From contig JADKHS010000009.1 in assembly GCA_016721605.1 (NCBI GenBank), positions 1 through 64,000 on the forward strand: DNA of 64,000 nucleotides, written 5' to 3'. Position numbers and translations under genes: made by a program. Source of the DNA: Nitrosomonadales bacterium. Its GTDB lineage: Bacteria; Pseudomonadota; Gammaproteobacteria; Burkholderiales; Gallionellaceae. The notes beneath the pieces are model-generated. The model did no database searches. It was not told the DNA's origin and was given only the letters and a program-made list of their open reading frames with translations. Positions 57,018 to 64,000 of the stretch are shown here, one piece after another (the first letter of the stretch is position 1; each line of letters starts with the position of its first letter).

Positions 57018-57093
57018 TCCCTGATAGCTCAGTTGGTAGAGCGACGGACTGTTAATCCGCAGGTCCCTGGTTCGAGTCCAGGTCGGGGAGCCA
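57018..57093 (+). tRNA. tRNA-Asn (GTT)
   Basis: The 76-base gene has acceptor strand TCCCTGA paired with TCGGGGA, a D arm with AGCTCAGTTGGTAGAGC, anticodon loop CTGTTAA with GTT at 57051-57053, a T arm CCTGG-TTCGAGT-CCAGG and an encoded CCA. All stems pair. A terminator follows at 57101-57127. Confidence 0.97.
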
Positions 57094-57100
57094 AATATAA

Positions 57101-57127
57101 AGCCTTGCTGCGATGCAGGGCTTTTTT
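57101..57127 (+). terminator. Terminator after tRNA-Asn
   Basis: AGCCTTGC and GCAGGGCT form a stem around TGCGAT with one G-T pair, followed by six T, 8 bases after the tRNA end. Confidence 0.8.
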
Positions 57128-57279
57128 ATTGTTTGAATCAATGGCCTGTGTAAGGGGTGCTTTGGATTTCCCGTAACCATCCGATAACGTGTTCGATAGC
57201 ACGTCAGTAAATTGCCTTAGCTACTTATTATTATCGGCATCTTTGATCTTTAGTTAAGGGGGAAATTGACTAGGCGAGA

Positions 57280-58410
57280 CTGTAGTGGTCTAAGGCGGAT
57301 TCAACTCTGAAGTGCAACTTTTGTAAGTGAATTTAGGTGGCGCGAGTTCAAGTTTGAAGTGCAACGCCTGACTTGAAGAATACCTGACTGGGTGTTTTGT
57401 ACTCAAGCCTTTTTCTGGGTCGGTTGTTCAATCTGAACATTGCCATATCAATCTCCTGCTGCGTAATGGTGGTGAAGTCCCGGTTTTTTGGGAAGGGCTG
57501 CCGTATCAATCCATTCGTGTTTTCGTTAGTGCCTCGCTCCCATGACGAGTACGGGTGCGCGAAATAGAAATCTGCTTTCAGTCTTTTAGCAATTTCTTCG
57601 TGTCCGGCGAACTCGCGCCCGTTGTCTGAAGTAATGGTGTGAACCTTTTTCCGATACGGCTTCAGTAGCGCGATCATTGCCTGGCTGACTGCTTGAGCTG
57701 TCTTTCGCTCAACCTTGTGTATCAGCGTGAATCTCGTCTTGCGTTCAACAATGCTTACGATAACTTGCTTGTGGTTCTTGCCGATGACGGTGTCAGCCTC
57801 CCAGTCGCCAATCCGACTGCGGGTCTCAACGATAGCTGGACAATCCTCAATGGAGAGGCGGTTCGGAATCGTGCCTCGCCGGTCGATCTTGCCGTAACGC
57901 TTCTTGCGTTGCTTCTGGCAGCGCAGATTCTTCCATAACAAACCACCAGCACGCTTGTCGGCATAAACACGCTGATACACCGTTTCCAGGCTGATGGCAG
58001 CATGCCCACTAATTTGCTCCGGACTCCATTGCTCCAACAGCCTCTCTTGGGCGAATTGCCAGGTGGCATCATCTATCGTCCGTGCATTCATTGAGCGCCG
58101 TCCTATTGCCATGCTGTGTGCCTGTTTCGGTCGATAGCTGAGCCGCCCACAGTTACGCGCTAACTCTCTGCTGATAGTTGATCACTTCGTTTCAACACGT
58201 GCGCTATCTCGCGTTGCTTGTGCCCCGCTTTCATTAAGGCATAAATCTGGTATCGTTCTTCTCGGGGAGAGCGCAGCGGGGGGCGCAGCCTGTGTGTAGT
58301 TCATTTGTGTAATTTCGACTGGCTGGTCAAAGGCATGGATGCTGCCGCATCCCGCCCACCTGACCTGCGTTATTCAAAATTGCACTTCATCCTAAAATTC
58401 GCCCATTAAC
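57280..58410 (-). mobile_element. IS30-family insertion sequence with a duplicated end
   Basis: The transposase gene at 57348-58304 is flanked by GTTCAAGTTTGAAGTGCAAC on the left (57345-57365) and TTCAAAATTGCACTTCATCC on the right (about 58376-58395), inverted copies of an IS30 end. A second left-like end, ATTCAACTCTGAAGTGCAAC, lies at 57299-57318. The 5' flank CTGTAGTGGTCTAA (57280) also matches the IS3 end at 1141. Exact element limits are uncertain. Confidence 0.55.
57348..58304 (-). pseudogene. IS30-family transposase (two frameshifts)
   Basis: The long open frame (57348-58112) has RIGDWEADTVIGKNHKQVIV (first Asp), ITSDNGREFAGHEEIAKRLK (second Asp) and SSWERGTNENTNGLIRQPFP (Glu), the IS30 DDE core, complete to the C-terminus. 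Upstream in other frames are STISRELARNCGRLSYRPKQ and EERYQIYALMKAGHKQREIA, the N-terminal DNA-binding part, back to ATG 58304 (MNYTQ). Indels near 58178 and 58265 break it. Intact length would be about 318. Inverted ends of the type TTGAAGTGCAA lie outside at about 57347-57365 and, inverted, at about 58376-58400. Confidence 0.85.
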
Positions 58411-58493
58411 TGTACATACGTTGTCAGTCATAACAATAGCTCAACTAAAATTTGCTACACTACACACTTCATGCATAAGTATGGAGATACACA

Positions 58494-58757
58494 ATGTTCA
58501 ATTCAAAATTCTTCGATGAAATTTCCACCAAAGTAAGCAAAGCGGTGGCTAATAGCCCGGCAAAAGATGTTGAGAAAAATGCCCGTGCCTTACTGGCGCA
58601 AGGTTTTACCAAACTGGATCTGGTGACACGCGAAGAGTTCGATGTACAAACCCAACTGTTATCACACACAATAGAAAAATTAACGGCACTGGAGGCACGG
58701 GTCGCCGCCCTTGAAGCACAAGCAAACCCTAAAGAAGCACCAGCAACCCCTCAATAA
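58494..58757 (+). CDS. ubiK: Ubiquinone biosynthesis accessory factor UbiK (BMFP)
   Basis: UbiK is a small coiled-coil membrane-active protein that assists the Ubi complex in aerobic ubiquinone synthesis. The 87-residue protein shows FFDEISTKVSKAVANSPAKD, RALLAQGFTKLDLVTREEFD and the C-terminal coil KLTALEARVAALEAQ, all matching YqiC/UbiK. Ribosome site GGAG precedes ATG 58494 by 8 bases. comM starts at the base after its stop. Confidence 0.94.
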   Translation: MFNSKFFDEISTKVSKAVANSPAKDVEKNARALLAQGFTKLDLVTREEFDVQTQLLSHTIEKLTALEARVAALEAQANPKEAPATPQ

Positions 58758-60254
58758 ATGAGCCTCGCGGTTTTATATAGCCGCGCTCTCTCCGGCATGG
58801 ATGCCGCGCTGGTCACTGTCGAGGTGCATCTCGCCAATGGCCTGCCCAGCTTTACCATTGTCGGCCTGCCGGAAACCGAAGTGAAAGAAAGCAAGGATCG
58901 AGTCCGTGCGGCCTTGCTGACTTGCCAGTTTGAATTTCCCAGCCGCCGCATCACGGTTAATCTCGCGCCTGCCGACCTGCCTAAGGAAAGCGGACGTTTT
59001 GATTTACCCATCGCGCTTGGTATTCTCGCCGCATCTGGGCAGATACCCTCAAACCACCTTGCCGAATATGAGTTTGCCGGTGAACTGGCGCTTACCGGGG
59101 AGCTACGCCCGATACGCGGTGCGCTTGCAATGACCTATCACGCAGCCTCCAACGGGCGGGCATTTATTCTTCCTGAAATAAATGCGGTCGAAGCGGCGCT
59201 GGTAGAAGATGCGGCAGTATATCCAGCACAATCTTTGTTGCAGGTGGCGGCACATTTGTCTGGTCGCGTTTCACTCACCCGTCAAGTCGCCAGTGCACAG
59301 CCTGTTATGCCGGACTATCCGGACATGCGCGAGGTGAAGGGTCAAGGACAAGCCAAGCGCGCGCTTGAGATTGCCGCCGCTGGCGGGCATAGCGTGCTGA
59401 TGAGCGGCCCGCCCGGCACCGGCAAATCAATGCTGGCGGCGCGTTTCCCCGGCATCCTGCCGCAAATGACTGAAGCTGAAGCGTTGGAAAGCGCAGCCAT
59501 GCAATCGTTAGGCGGCATGTTTGATGTAAGCCGCTGGAAAGCAAGACCGTACCGATCACCGCATCACACCGCATCAGCGGTAGCTATGGTCGGCGGCGGC
59601 AGCAATCCGCGTCCCGGTGAAATCTCTATCGCAATGCACGGCGTGCTGTTCCTTGATGAATTGCCGGAATTCGAGCGACATGTACTGGAAGTGCTGCGCG
59701 AGCCGCTGGAGAATGGACGAATCACCATCTCGCGCGCTGCGCGCCGCGCCGATTTCCGCGCGCAATTTCAGTTACTGGCTGCAATGAACCCCTGCCCATG
59801 TGGTTATCTTGGCCATTACAACGGCAAGTGCCATTGCACCCCCGATCAAATCGCGCGCTATCGCGGCAAAATTTCTGGTCCGCTGTTAGATCGCATAGAC
59901 ATTCAGATCGAAGTTCCCGCAGTGCCACAGGAAACCTTGCTCAAACAGGCTGATGGAGAAACAAATAGCGCTATTCAAGCGCGTGTGAACGTAGCGCGGC
60001 AACGTGCATTAGCCCGCCAGAACAAACCGAATGCACAACTTACGGTAAGCGAGATTGACGCTCTCTGTGCGCCCGATGCACAAGGTGCAGCTCTATTGCA
60101 GCTAGCCATCAGCCGCCTGAATTTATCTGCTCGCGCTTATCACCGCATACTCAAAGTGGCGCGCACTGTTGCCGATCTGGCAGGCAGCGAGAATATCCTT
60201 GCTTCCCACATCGCCGAGGCTGTTCAGTATCGCAGGATGGGCAGACAAGGATAG
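58758..60254 (+). CDS. comM: YifB/ComM family magnesium-chelatase-like AAA ATPase
   Basis: ComM is a helicase that promotes branch migration during natural transformation. The 498-residue protein has an N-terminal Lon-protease-like domain (VEVHLANGLPSFTIVGLPET, INLAP-type NLAPADLPKESGRFDLPIAL), AAA core with Walker A MSGPPGTGKSMLAARFPGIL, Walker B GVLFLDELPEFERHVLEVLR and the zinc-like CPCGYLGHYNGKCHCTPDQI, and a C-terminal domain LNLSARAYHRILKVARTVAD. It starts at once after ubiK and is probably co-translated with it. Confidence 0.95.
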   Translation: MSLAVLYSRALSGMDAALVTVEVHLANGLPSFTIVGLPETEVKESKDRVRAALLTCQFEFPSRRITVNLAPADLPKESGRFDLPIALGILAASGQIPSNHLAEYEFAGELALTGELRPIRGALAMTYHAASNGRAFILPEINAVEAALVEDAAVYPAQSLLQVAAHLSGRVSLTRQVASAQPVMPDYPDMREVKGQGQAKRALEIAAAGGHSVLMSGPPGTGKSMLAARFPGILPQMTEAEALESAAMQSLGGMFDVSRWKARPYRSPHHTASAVAMVGGGSNPRPGEISIAMHGVLFLDELPEFERHVLEVLREPLENGRITISRAARRADFRAQFQLLAAMNPCPCGYLGHYNGKCHCTPDQIARYRGKISGPLLDRIDIQIEVPAVPQETLLKQADGETNSAIQARVNVARQRALARQNKPNAQLTVSEIDALCAPDAQGAALLQLAISRLNLSARAYHRILKVARTVADLAGSENILASHIAEAVQYRRMGRQG

Positions 60255-60392
60255 TTGGGAACAGCAGATCTATACCTCAAACCTCATTTTGACCAGTATA
60301 AGCACCATCAAATGGAGTTCGCAATGAGTTTCCCATAGTGCAATTCTGGCACATGATTTCATGCAAAAATGCTTCCGCAAAATCATGTTTGC

Positions 60393-60420
60393 TTGACACA
60401 GTTTCTGTACAATTCATACC
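60393..60420 (+). promoter_or_regulatory. Candidate promoter of the polyprenyl synthase gene
   Basis: TTGACA at 60393-60398 is a perfect -35, and CATACC at 60415-60420 is a weak -10 with a 16-base spacer. It lies 57 bases before the chosen GTG start. The -10 is poor, so the assignment is tentative. Confidence 0.35.
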
Positions 60421-60476
60421 ATCGCAGCTTTTATGTTATTTCCATCGTTTTATTATTGCATCATTGGGGGTTTGTT

Positions 60477-61445
60477 GTGTCGTTTGAAGCTATAAAACAA
60501 TCTCTTGTCTCAGATATGTCCGTTGTAGACAGAATTATACGTACCCGTCTACATTCAGATGTGGCACTGGTCAATCAGATGAGCGAGTACATCATCAATA
60601 ATGGTGGCAAACGGCTGCGCCCGGCGTTGGTGGTGTTATCCGCCAAGGCATTAGGTTACACCGGCGAATATCATCACAGCCTGGCGGCGGTAGTGGAGTT
60701 CATTCATACCGCCACATTGCTGCACGACGACGTGGTAGATGAATCAGAGCTGCGCCGTGGACAAGCAACTGCCAGCGCTTTATTTGGTAATGCAGCGAGT
60801 GTACTGGTTGGCGATTTTTTATATTCGCGGGCTTTTCAAATGATGGTAGAAGTAAATGACATGCGTGTCATGCAAACGTTGGCTGACGCTACTAACACTA
60901 TTGCGGAAGGTGAAGTATTGCAATTGCTGAGCTGCCATGACGCGAGCGTAGATGCAACCAATTATTTGCGCGTGATCTATTGCAAAACAGCCAAGCTATT
61001 CGAGGCGGCGATGCGTCTGGGCGCTATTCTGGCGCAGGTTGACAGCGCCACTGAAGAGGCTGTGGCAAAATATGGCATGCACTTGGGAACGGCATTCCAG
61101 TTGGTGGACGATACCCTGGATTATTCTGGTGACGAACAAGCTACCGGCAAAAACTTAGGCGACGATCTATCTGAGGGCAAGCCCACATTACCGCTTATTT
61201 ATGCCATGCAGCATGGCAATGCCAGCCAGGCTGCAACGGTAAGACTAGCCATTGAACAAGGCAACATCGAAGATTTTGCCGAAGTGTTGCATGTGATCAA
61301 ACAAACCGGCGCCTTGGAATATACCCGGCAGCAGGCACAAAGGGAATCAGATGCGGCATGCGCGGCGCTGTCTATTTTGCCCGATACGGCTTACAAACAA
61401 TCGCTACTGCAACTAGCAGATTTTGCCGCTACACGGCAATTTTGA
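60477..61445 (+). CDS. ispB: Octaprenyl/polyprenyl diphosphate synthase
   Basis: IspB builds the side chain of ubiquinone from FPP and IPP. The 322-residue protein has GGKRLRPALVVLSAKALGYT, the first Asp-rich motif LLHDDVVDESELRRGQATAS, and the second AFQLVDDTLDYSGDEQATGK, then NLGDDLSEGKPTLPLIYAMQ. GTG 60477 is chosen as GGGGG lies 8 bases upstream; the longer frame from ATG 60369 includes no family sequence and crosses the -35. Confidence 0.94.
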   Translation: MSFEAIKQSLVSDMSVVDRIIRTRLHSDVALVNQMSEYIINNGGKRLRPALVVLSAKALGYTGEYHHSLAAVVEFIHTATLLHDDVVDESELRRGQATASALFGNAASVLVGDFLYSRAFQMMVEVNDMRVMQTLADATNTIAEGEVLQLLSCHDASVDATNYLRVIYCKTAKLFEAAMRLGAILAQVDSATEEAVAKYGMHLGTAFQLVDDTLDYSGDEQATGKNLGDDLSEGKPTLPLIYAMQHGNASQAATVRLAIEQGNIEDFAEVLHVIKQTGALEYTRQQAQRESDAACAALSILPDTAYKQSLLQLADFAATRQF

Positions 61446-61912
61446 TTCAGTTAATCCTGGGTAAACCATCCTGAATGATGCAAACGGAATTCGGCTGGCT
61501 TTCATCCCATCCTTAAATAAAATAGATACCGAACTATTTAACATTTTCCCTCACGCCTATCGCAATTCTGCAACTGACAGCCTCCAAAAAAATTTAACAA
61601 AATCGCAAGAACATCCTGCCAACCGTAAAATTAAAAGCGTGACCTGAAGATTTTTCACAATCGTCACGCAAATTTATAAAGCAGTCAGGGTGAATTACAG
61701 TGGAAATCAGTTGTTAATCGCGGCTTAACCCGCCTATTACATAACCTACAATGGCTCCATTCAATGACAGACTATGCTTTATGACGTTTTATGACGCTTA
61801 TCAATTTAATTTCTCTTCAGCACGCTAACGTAAACATTCTCCTGATTCCGACAAGGGAAGCCGTGAGAAAGGAAAATTTCGTTTATTTAATTTTAAATTA
61901 AAATTATGATTA
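61446..61912. other. Intergenic region without recognised genes
   Basis: The 467-bp gap between ispB and the GGDEF gene holds no recognisable gene, RNA or IS end. A short direct repeat, TTTATGACGTTTTATGACG, lies near 61779-61796. The end is A/T-rich, consistent with a promoter for the GGDEF gene. Confidence 0.4.
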
Positions 61913-63596
61913 ATGACTCAATCCTTCCGAAATCGCGCGAAAAACCTTAAGCACTTTGGCTGCACGCAAAATCACGCCAACGCCAGACAACTATACGCGC
62001 GTATATCAGGAAATTAGCGGCAAACCAAAGGCCTCTAGCACAGACCCAATCTCGGCATTAAATGTGCAGCCTCCTCCAGAGTCCGACGATAAATTGAAAC
62101 TGCCGTGGCCAAACCTGATCCGTGACTTGCTCACACAAATGGAAATTTCGCATAAGGGGATCACTATCACACGCAAGAAGCAGAGCGTGGGAACTGTACT
62201 GAACAAATTCAATAATGATTCCGGCGTTCTATTTTCAAAATTACAGGGATTAATATCTTCTTGGGGAAATGCAACTACCTCCGAGCCTGTTGATGAACTT
62301 ATCCCGGCAAAGCTTGAATTAGAAACAGAAAAAAATAATACCTCACCTGCCACGGTAAACATTACTGGCATTCCTGAGAAGATTATTGATACCACAATAG
62401 ATATTAAGCTGATAGAGCAACTGCGCGAGTTGCTGGCGCAATCGATTGAGAGCACTCACAGCAAAGAACCTGATCTGATGAGTGAAATTCAGGAATTGGC
62501 GCAAGAAACACGCGCCACCAGCGATTATGGTCAGGCCATTAAGCTAAATAAGCAGTTACGCAAACTCTGGATCAAGCTGGAATTACGCAGCAACGACAAT
62601 TTCAACATTCAGGAAGGATTGATGCGTCTGTTTCGCCTCTTGGTGGAAAACGTCAGCGAACTGGTGACCGAAGATAAGTGGCTGCACGATCAGATTCATA
62701 ACTTGCAGGAAATCATCGAGCGCCCCATCAGTAAGCAATCAATTGCCAGTGCGGAACGCAACCTACGCAGCACGATCATTAAGCAAAGCTTGTTGAGACA
62801 AAATATGGTCGATGCCAAGACCACACTTAAAAGCCTGATGACCACCTTCATCGATCGCCTGAGCGAAATGACTGACAGTACGGGGGCATATCACACAAAA
62901 ATTGAAGGCTATAGCCTGAAAATCGGGCAGGCAGATAATCTTACTGAATTAAACCAGATCCTAAGCGACATTATGCAAGACACACGCATCATCCAGGCTA
63001 GCTCCATGCGTTCACACGAAGAGCTGGTCAGCACAAAAAAACAGGCACACATTGCCGAAGAACGTGTCAAGCAACTGGAACAGGAATTGGAACAAGTAAG
63101 CGAATTAGTACGCGAAGACCAACTTACCGGAGCGCTGAACCGGCGCGGGCTTGATGATGTACTGGATCGCGAAATAAAACGCGCTGACCGCCAGCAGACG
63201 CCCATTAGTATTGCACTGCTGGACGTTGATAATTTCAAACAACTTAACGACTCTTTAGGCCATCAAACCGGCGACCAGGCGCTCGTGCATTTAATCCAGG
63301 TTATTAAAAATGCCCTGCGCCCGACCGATGAAGTGGCTCGTTATGGTGGGGAAGAATTTCTGATTATCCTGATAGATACCAGCTTGGAAGAAGCGATGAC
63401 AACCTTAACCCGCCTACAACGCGAGCTCACCAAAAATCTTTTCCTGCATAACAACAAACGGCAGCTGATTACCTTTAGTGCCGGGGTTGCGCTACATGTT
63501 AACGGCGAAGATCCTGAATCAACAATCGGACGTGCAGACAGTGCCATGTACAAAGCCAAACGGGCTGGTAAAAACCGTGTATTCGCGGCCGACTAA
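61913..63596 (+). CDS. GGDEF-domain diguanylate cyclase with long coiled-coil N-terminus (frameshift near start)
   Basis: The C-terminal GGDEF domain (about 390-555) contains DQLTGALNRRGLDDVLDREI, LDVDNFKQLNDSLGHQTGDQ and the GGEEF motif RYGGEEFLIIL, with the end SAMYKAKRAGKNRVF, so c-di-GMP synthesis is likely. Residues before it are a long helical region ending in a coil (RVKQLEQELEQVSELVREDQ). The start reads MTQS at ATG 61913, and a base change in TCCTTCCG shifts into SEIARKTLSTLAARKITPTP, the usual opening of this betaproteobacterial family. Intact size is about 560. Nearby flagellin suggests a role in motility control; that is inference. Confidence 0.9.
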
Positions 63597-63668
63597 CAGA
63601 AAAATGTAACTCAGGTTTACAAATGCGTACTTATTTAAAGAAATCCATCATCAAAGTAGTACGTTCCA

Positions 63669-63706
63669 CCCCCCGTGAAGGTCTGAATTACTGACTTCGC
63701 AGGGGA
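63669..63706 (+). terminator. Imperfect hairpin after the GGDEF gene
   Basis: CCCC-GTGAAG and CTTCGC-AGGGG form an imperfect stem 72 bases after the GGDEF stop, without a clean T-run. It is a possible transcript end or processing site, not a certain terminator. Confidence 0.35.
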
Positions 63707-63764
63707 ACCAAGGCTAGTAATTATTAAATGCATTCTATGCTTCAAACAAAAATCAAGTGTGTAC

Positions 63765-63791
63765 TAAAGTTTTTTCCCCTCTTTCCGTTAA
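63765..63791 (+). promoter_or_regulatory. Sigma-28 (FliA) type promoter of flagellin
   Basis: TAAAGTTT (63765-63772), an 11-base spacer and TCCGTTAA (63784-63791) match the sigma-28 consensus TAAAGTTT-N11-GCCGATAA at 14 of 16 positions. It lies 96 bases before the flagellin ATG, the usual place for fliC. Confidence 0.8.
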
Positions 63792-63886
63792 CTGGACTAA
63801 CTACGGTTGATTAGCCTGACCAAATGAGGCAAACCAAAGTAAACGGCGATCATGCCGTAAAAAAAACCAGTTAAAGGAGAATTAAT

Positions 63887-64000
63887 ATGCCTGCAGTTAT
63901 AAATACCAACGTTGCATCCCTGAATGCACAACGCAACCTGAACTCTTCTCAAAGTGCACTGCAAACCTCTTTGCAACGTTTATCATCTGGCCTGCGCATC
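63887..64000 (+). CDS. fliC: Flagellin, 5' end only
   Basis: ATG 63887, 7 bases after AAAGGAG, encodes MPAVINTNVASLNAQRNLNS SQSALQTSLQRLSSGLRI up to the window edge. This is the conserved N-terminal D0/D1 helix of flagellin with the INTNxxSLxAQRNL and QRLSSGLRI signatures. The rest is outside the window. Confidence 0.97.
   Translation, partial: MPAVINTNVASLNAQRNLNSSQSALQTSLQRLSSGLRI

Overview
The window is a chromosomal segment of a Gram-negative betaproteobacterium. This rests on the lipid A, BamA and RseP block, a complete rpsB-tsf-pyrH-frr-uppS-cdsA-dxr-rseP-bamA-skp-lpxD-fabZ-lpxA-lpxB-rnhB cluster in the usual proteobacterial order, the aroE-mtgA pair, ubiK-comM and polar flagellin. Gene content fits Nitrosomonadales/Gallionellaceae-like bacteria, but the genus is inference. 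A striking property is the number of single-base frameshifts, many in homopolymers, including in essential genes (frr, bamA). A 286-bp poly-C block (6733-7018) also looks like a bad read or join. I therefore treat most broken core genes as probably intact in the organism, and only the IS remnants and a few accessory genes as truly decayed.

Layout. 1-3.1 kb: the start of a minus-strand gene at the edge, a small coiled-coil protein, and an IS481 fragment cut by a degraded IS3 element. 2.5-6.7 kb: a DUF2490-like gene, a DUF1259-like gene, a ChrB-domain remnant, and chrA/chrB for chromate efflux. 7.2-13.1 kb: an OprB-type porin, then a response regulator with an EAL domain and a large hybrid histidine kinase that appears able to bind heme in two places. 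13.7-20.7 kb: lipoproteins, mtgA, aroE, a Sel1-repeat lipoprotein and a tonB-exbB-exbD operon whose TonB has a very long repetitive helical spacer. 21.3-25.3 kb: a gas and sulfide detoxification cluster (flavohemoglobin, persulfide dioxygenase, DUF442-sulfide:quinone oxidoreductase fusion) led by an elaborate palindrome. 25.6-27.4 kb: thiO and an IS200-type element. 27.4-41.4 kb: the envelope, isoprenoid and translation super-cluster on the minus strand. 41.7-43.8 kb: an IS graveyard (IS3, IS5 and IS30 remnants) around a DsrC-like gene. 43.9-53.6 kb: mobA, an ankyrin protein, rluC diverging from rne, a low-molecular-weight phosphatase, and uvrB diverging from an aspartate aminotransferase gene. 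53.6-56.9 kb: an unusual ~1100-residue protein joining a winged-helix-like N-terminus, near-identical 105-residue helical repeats, one membrane segment and an AsmA-like domain. 57-64 kb: tRNA-Asn, an IS30 element, ubiK-comM, a polyprenyl synthase, a GGDEF protein and the start of flagellin behind a sigma-28-type promoter.

The best candidates for something undescribed are the repeat/AsmA fusion protein (53591-56893), the kinase-EAL pair with two putative heme sites (8616-13144), and the four-arm dyad in front of the NO/H2S detoxification genes (25299-25330).
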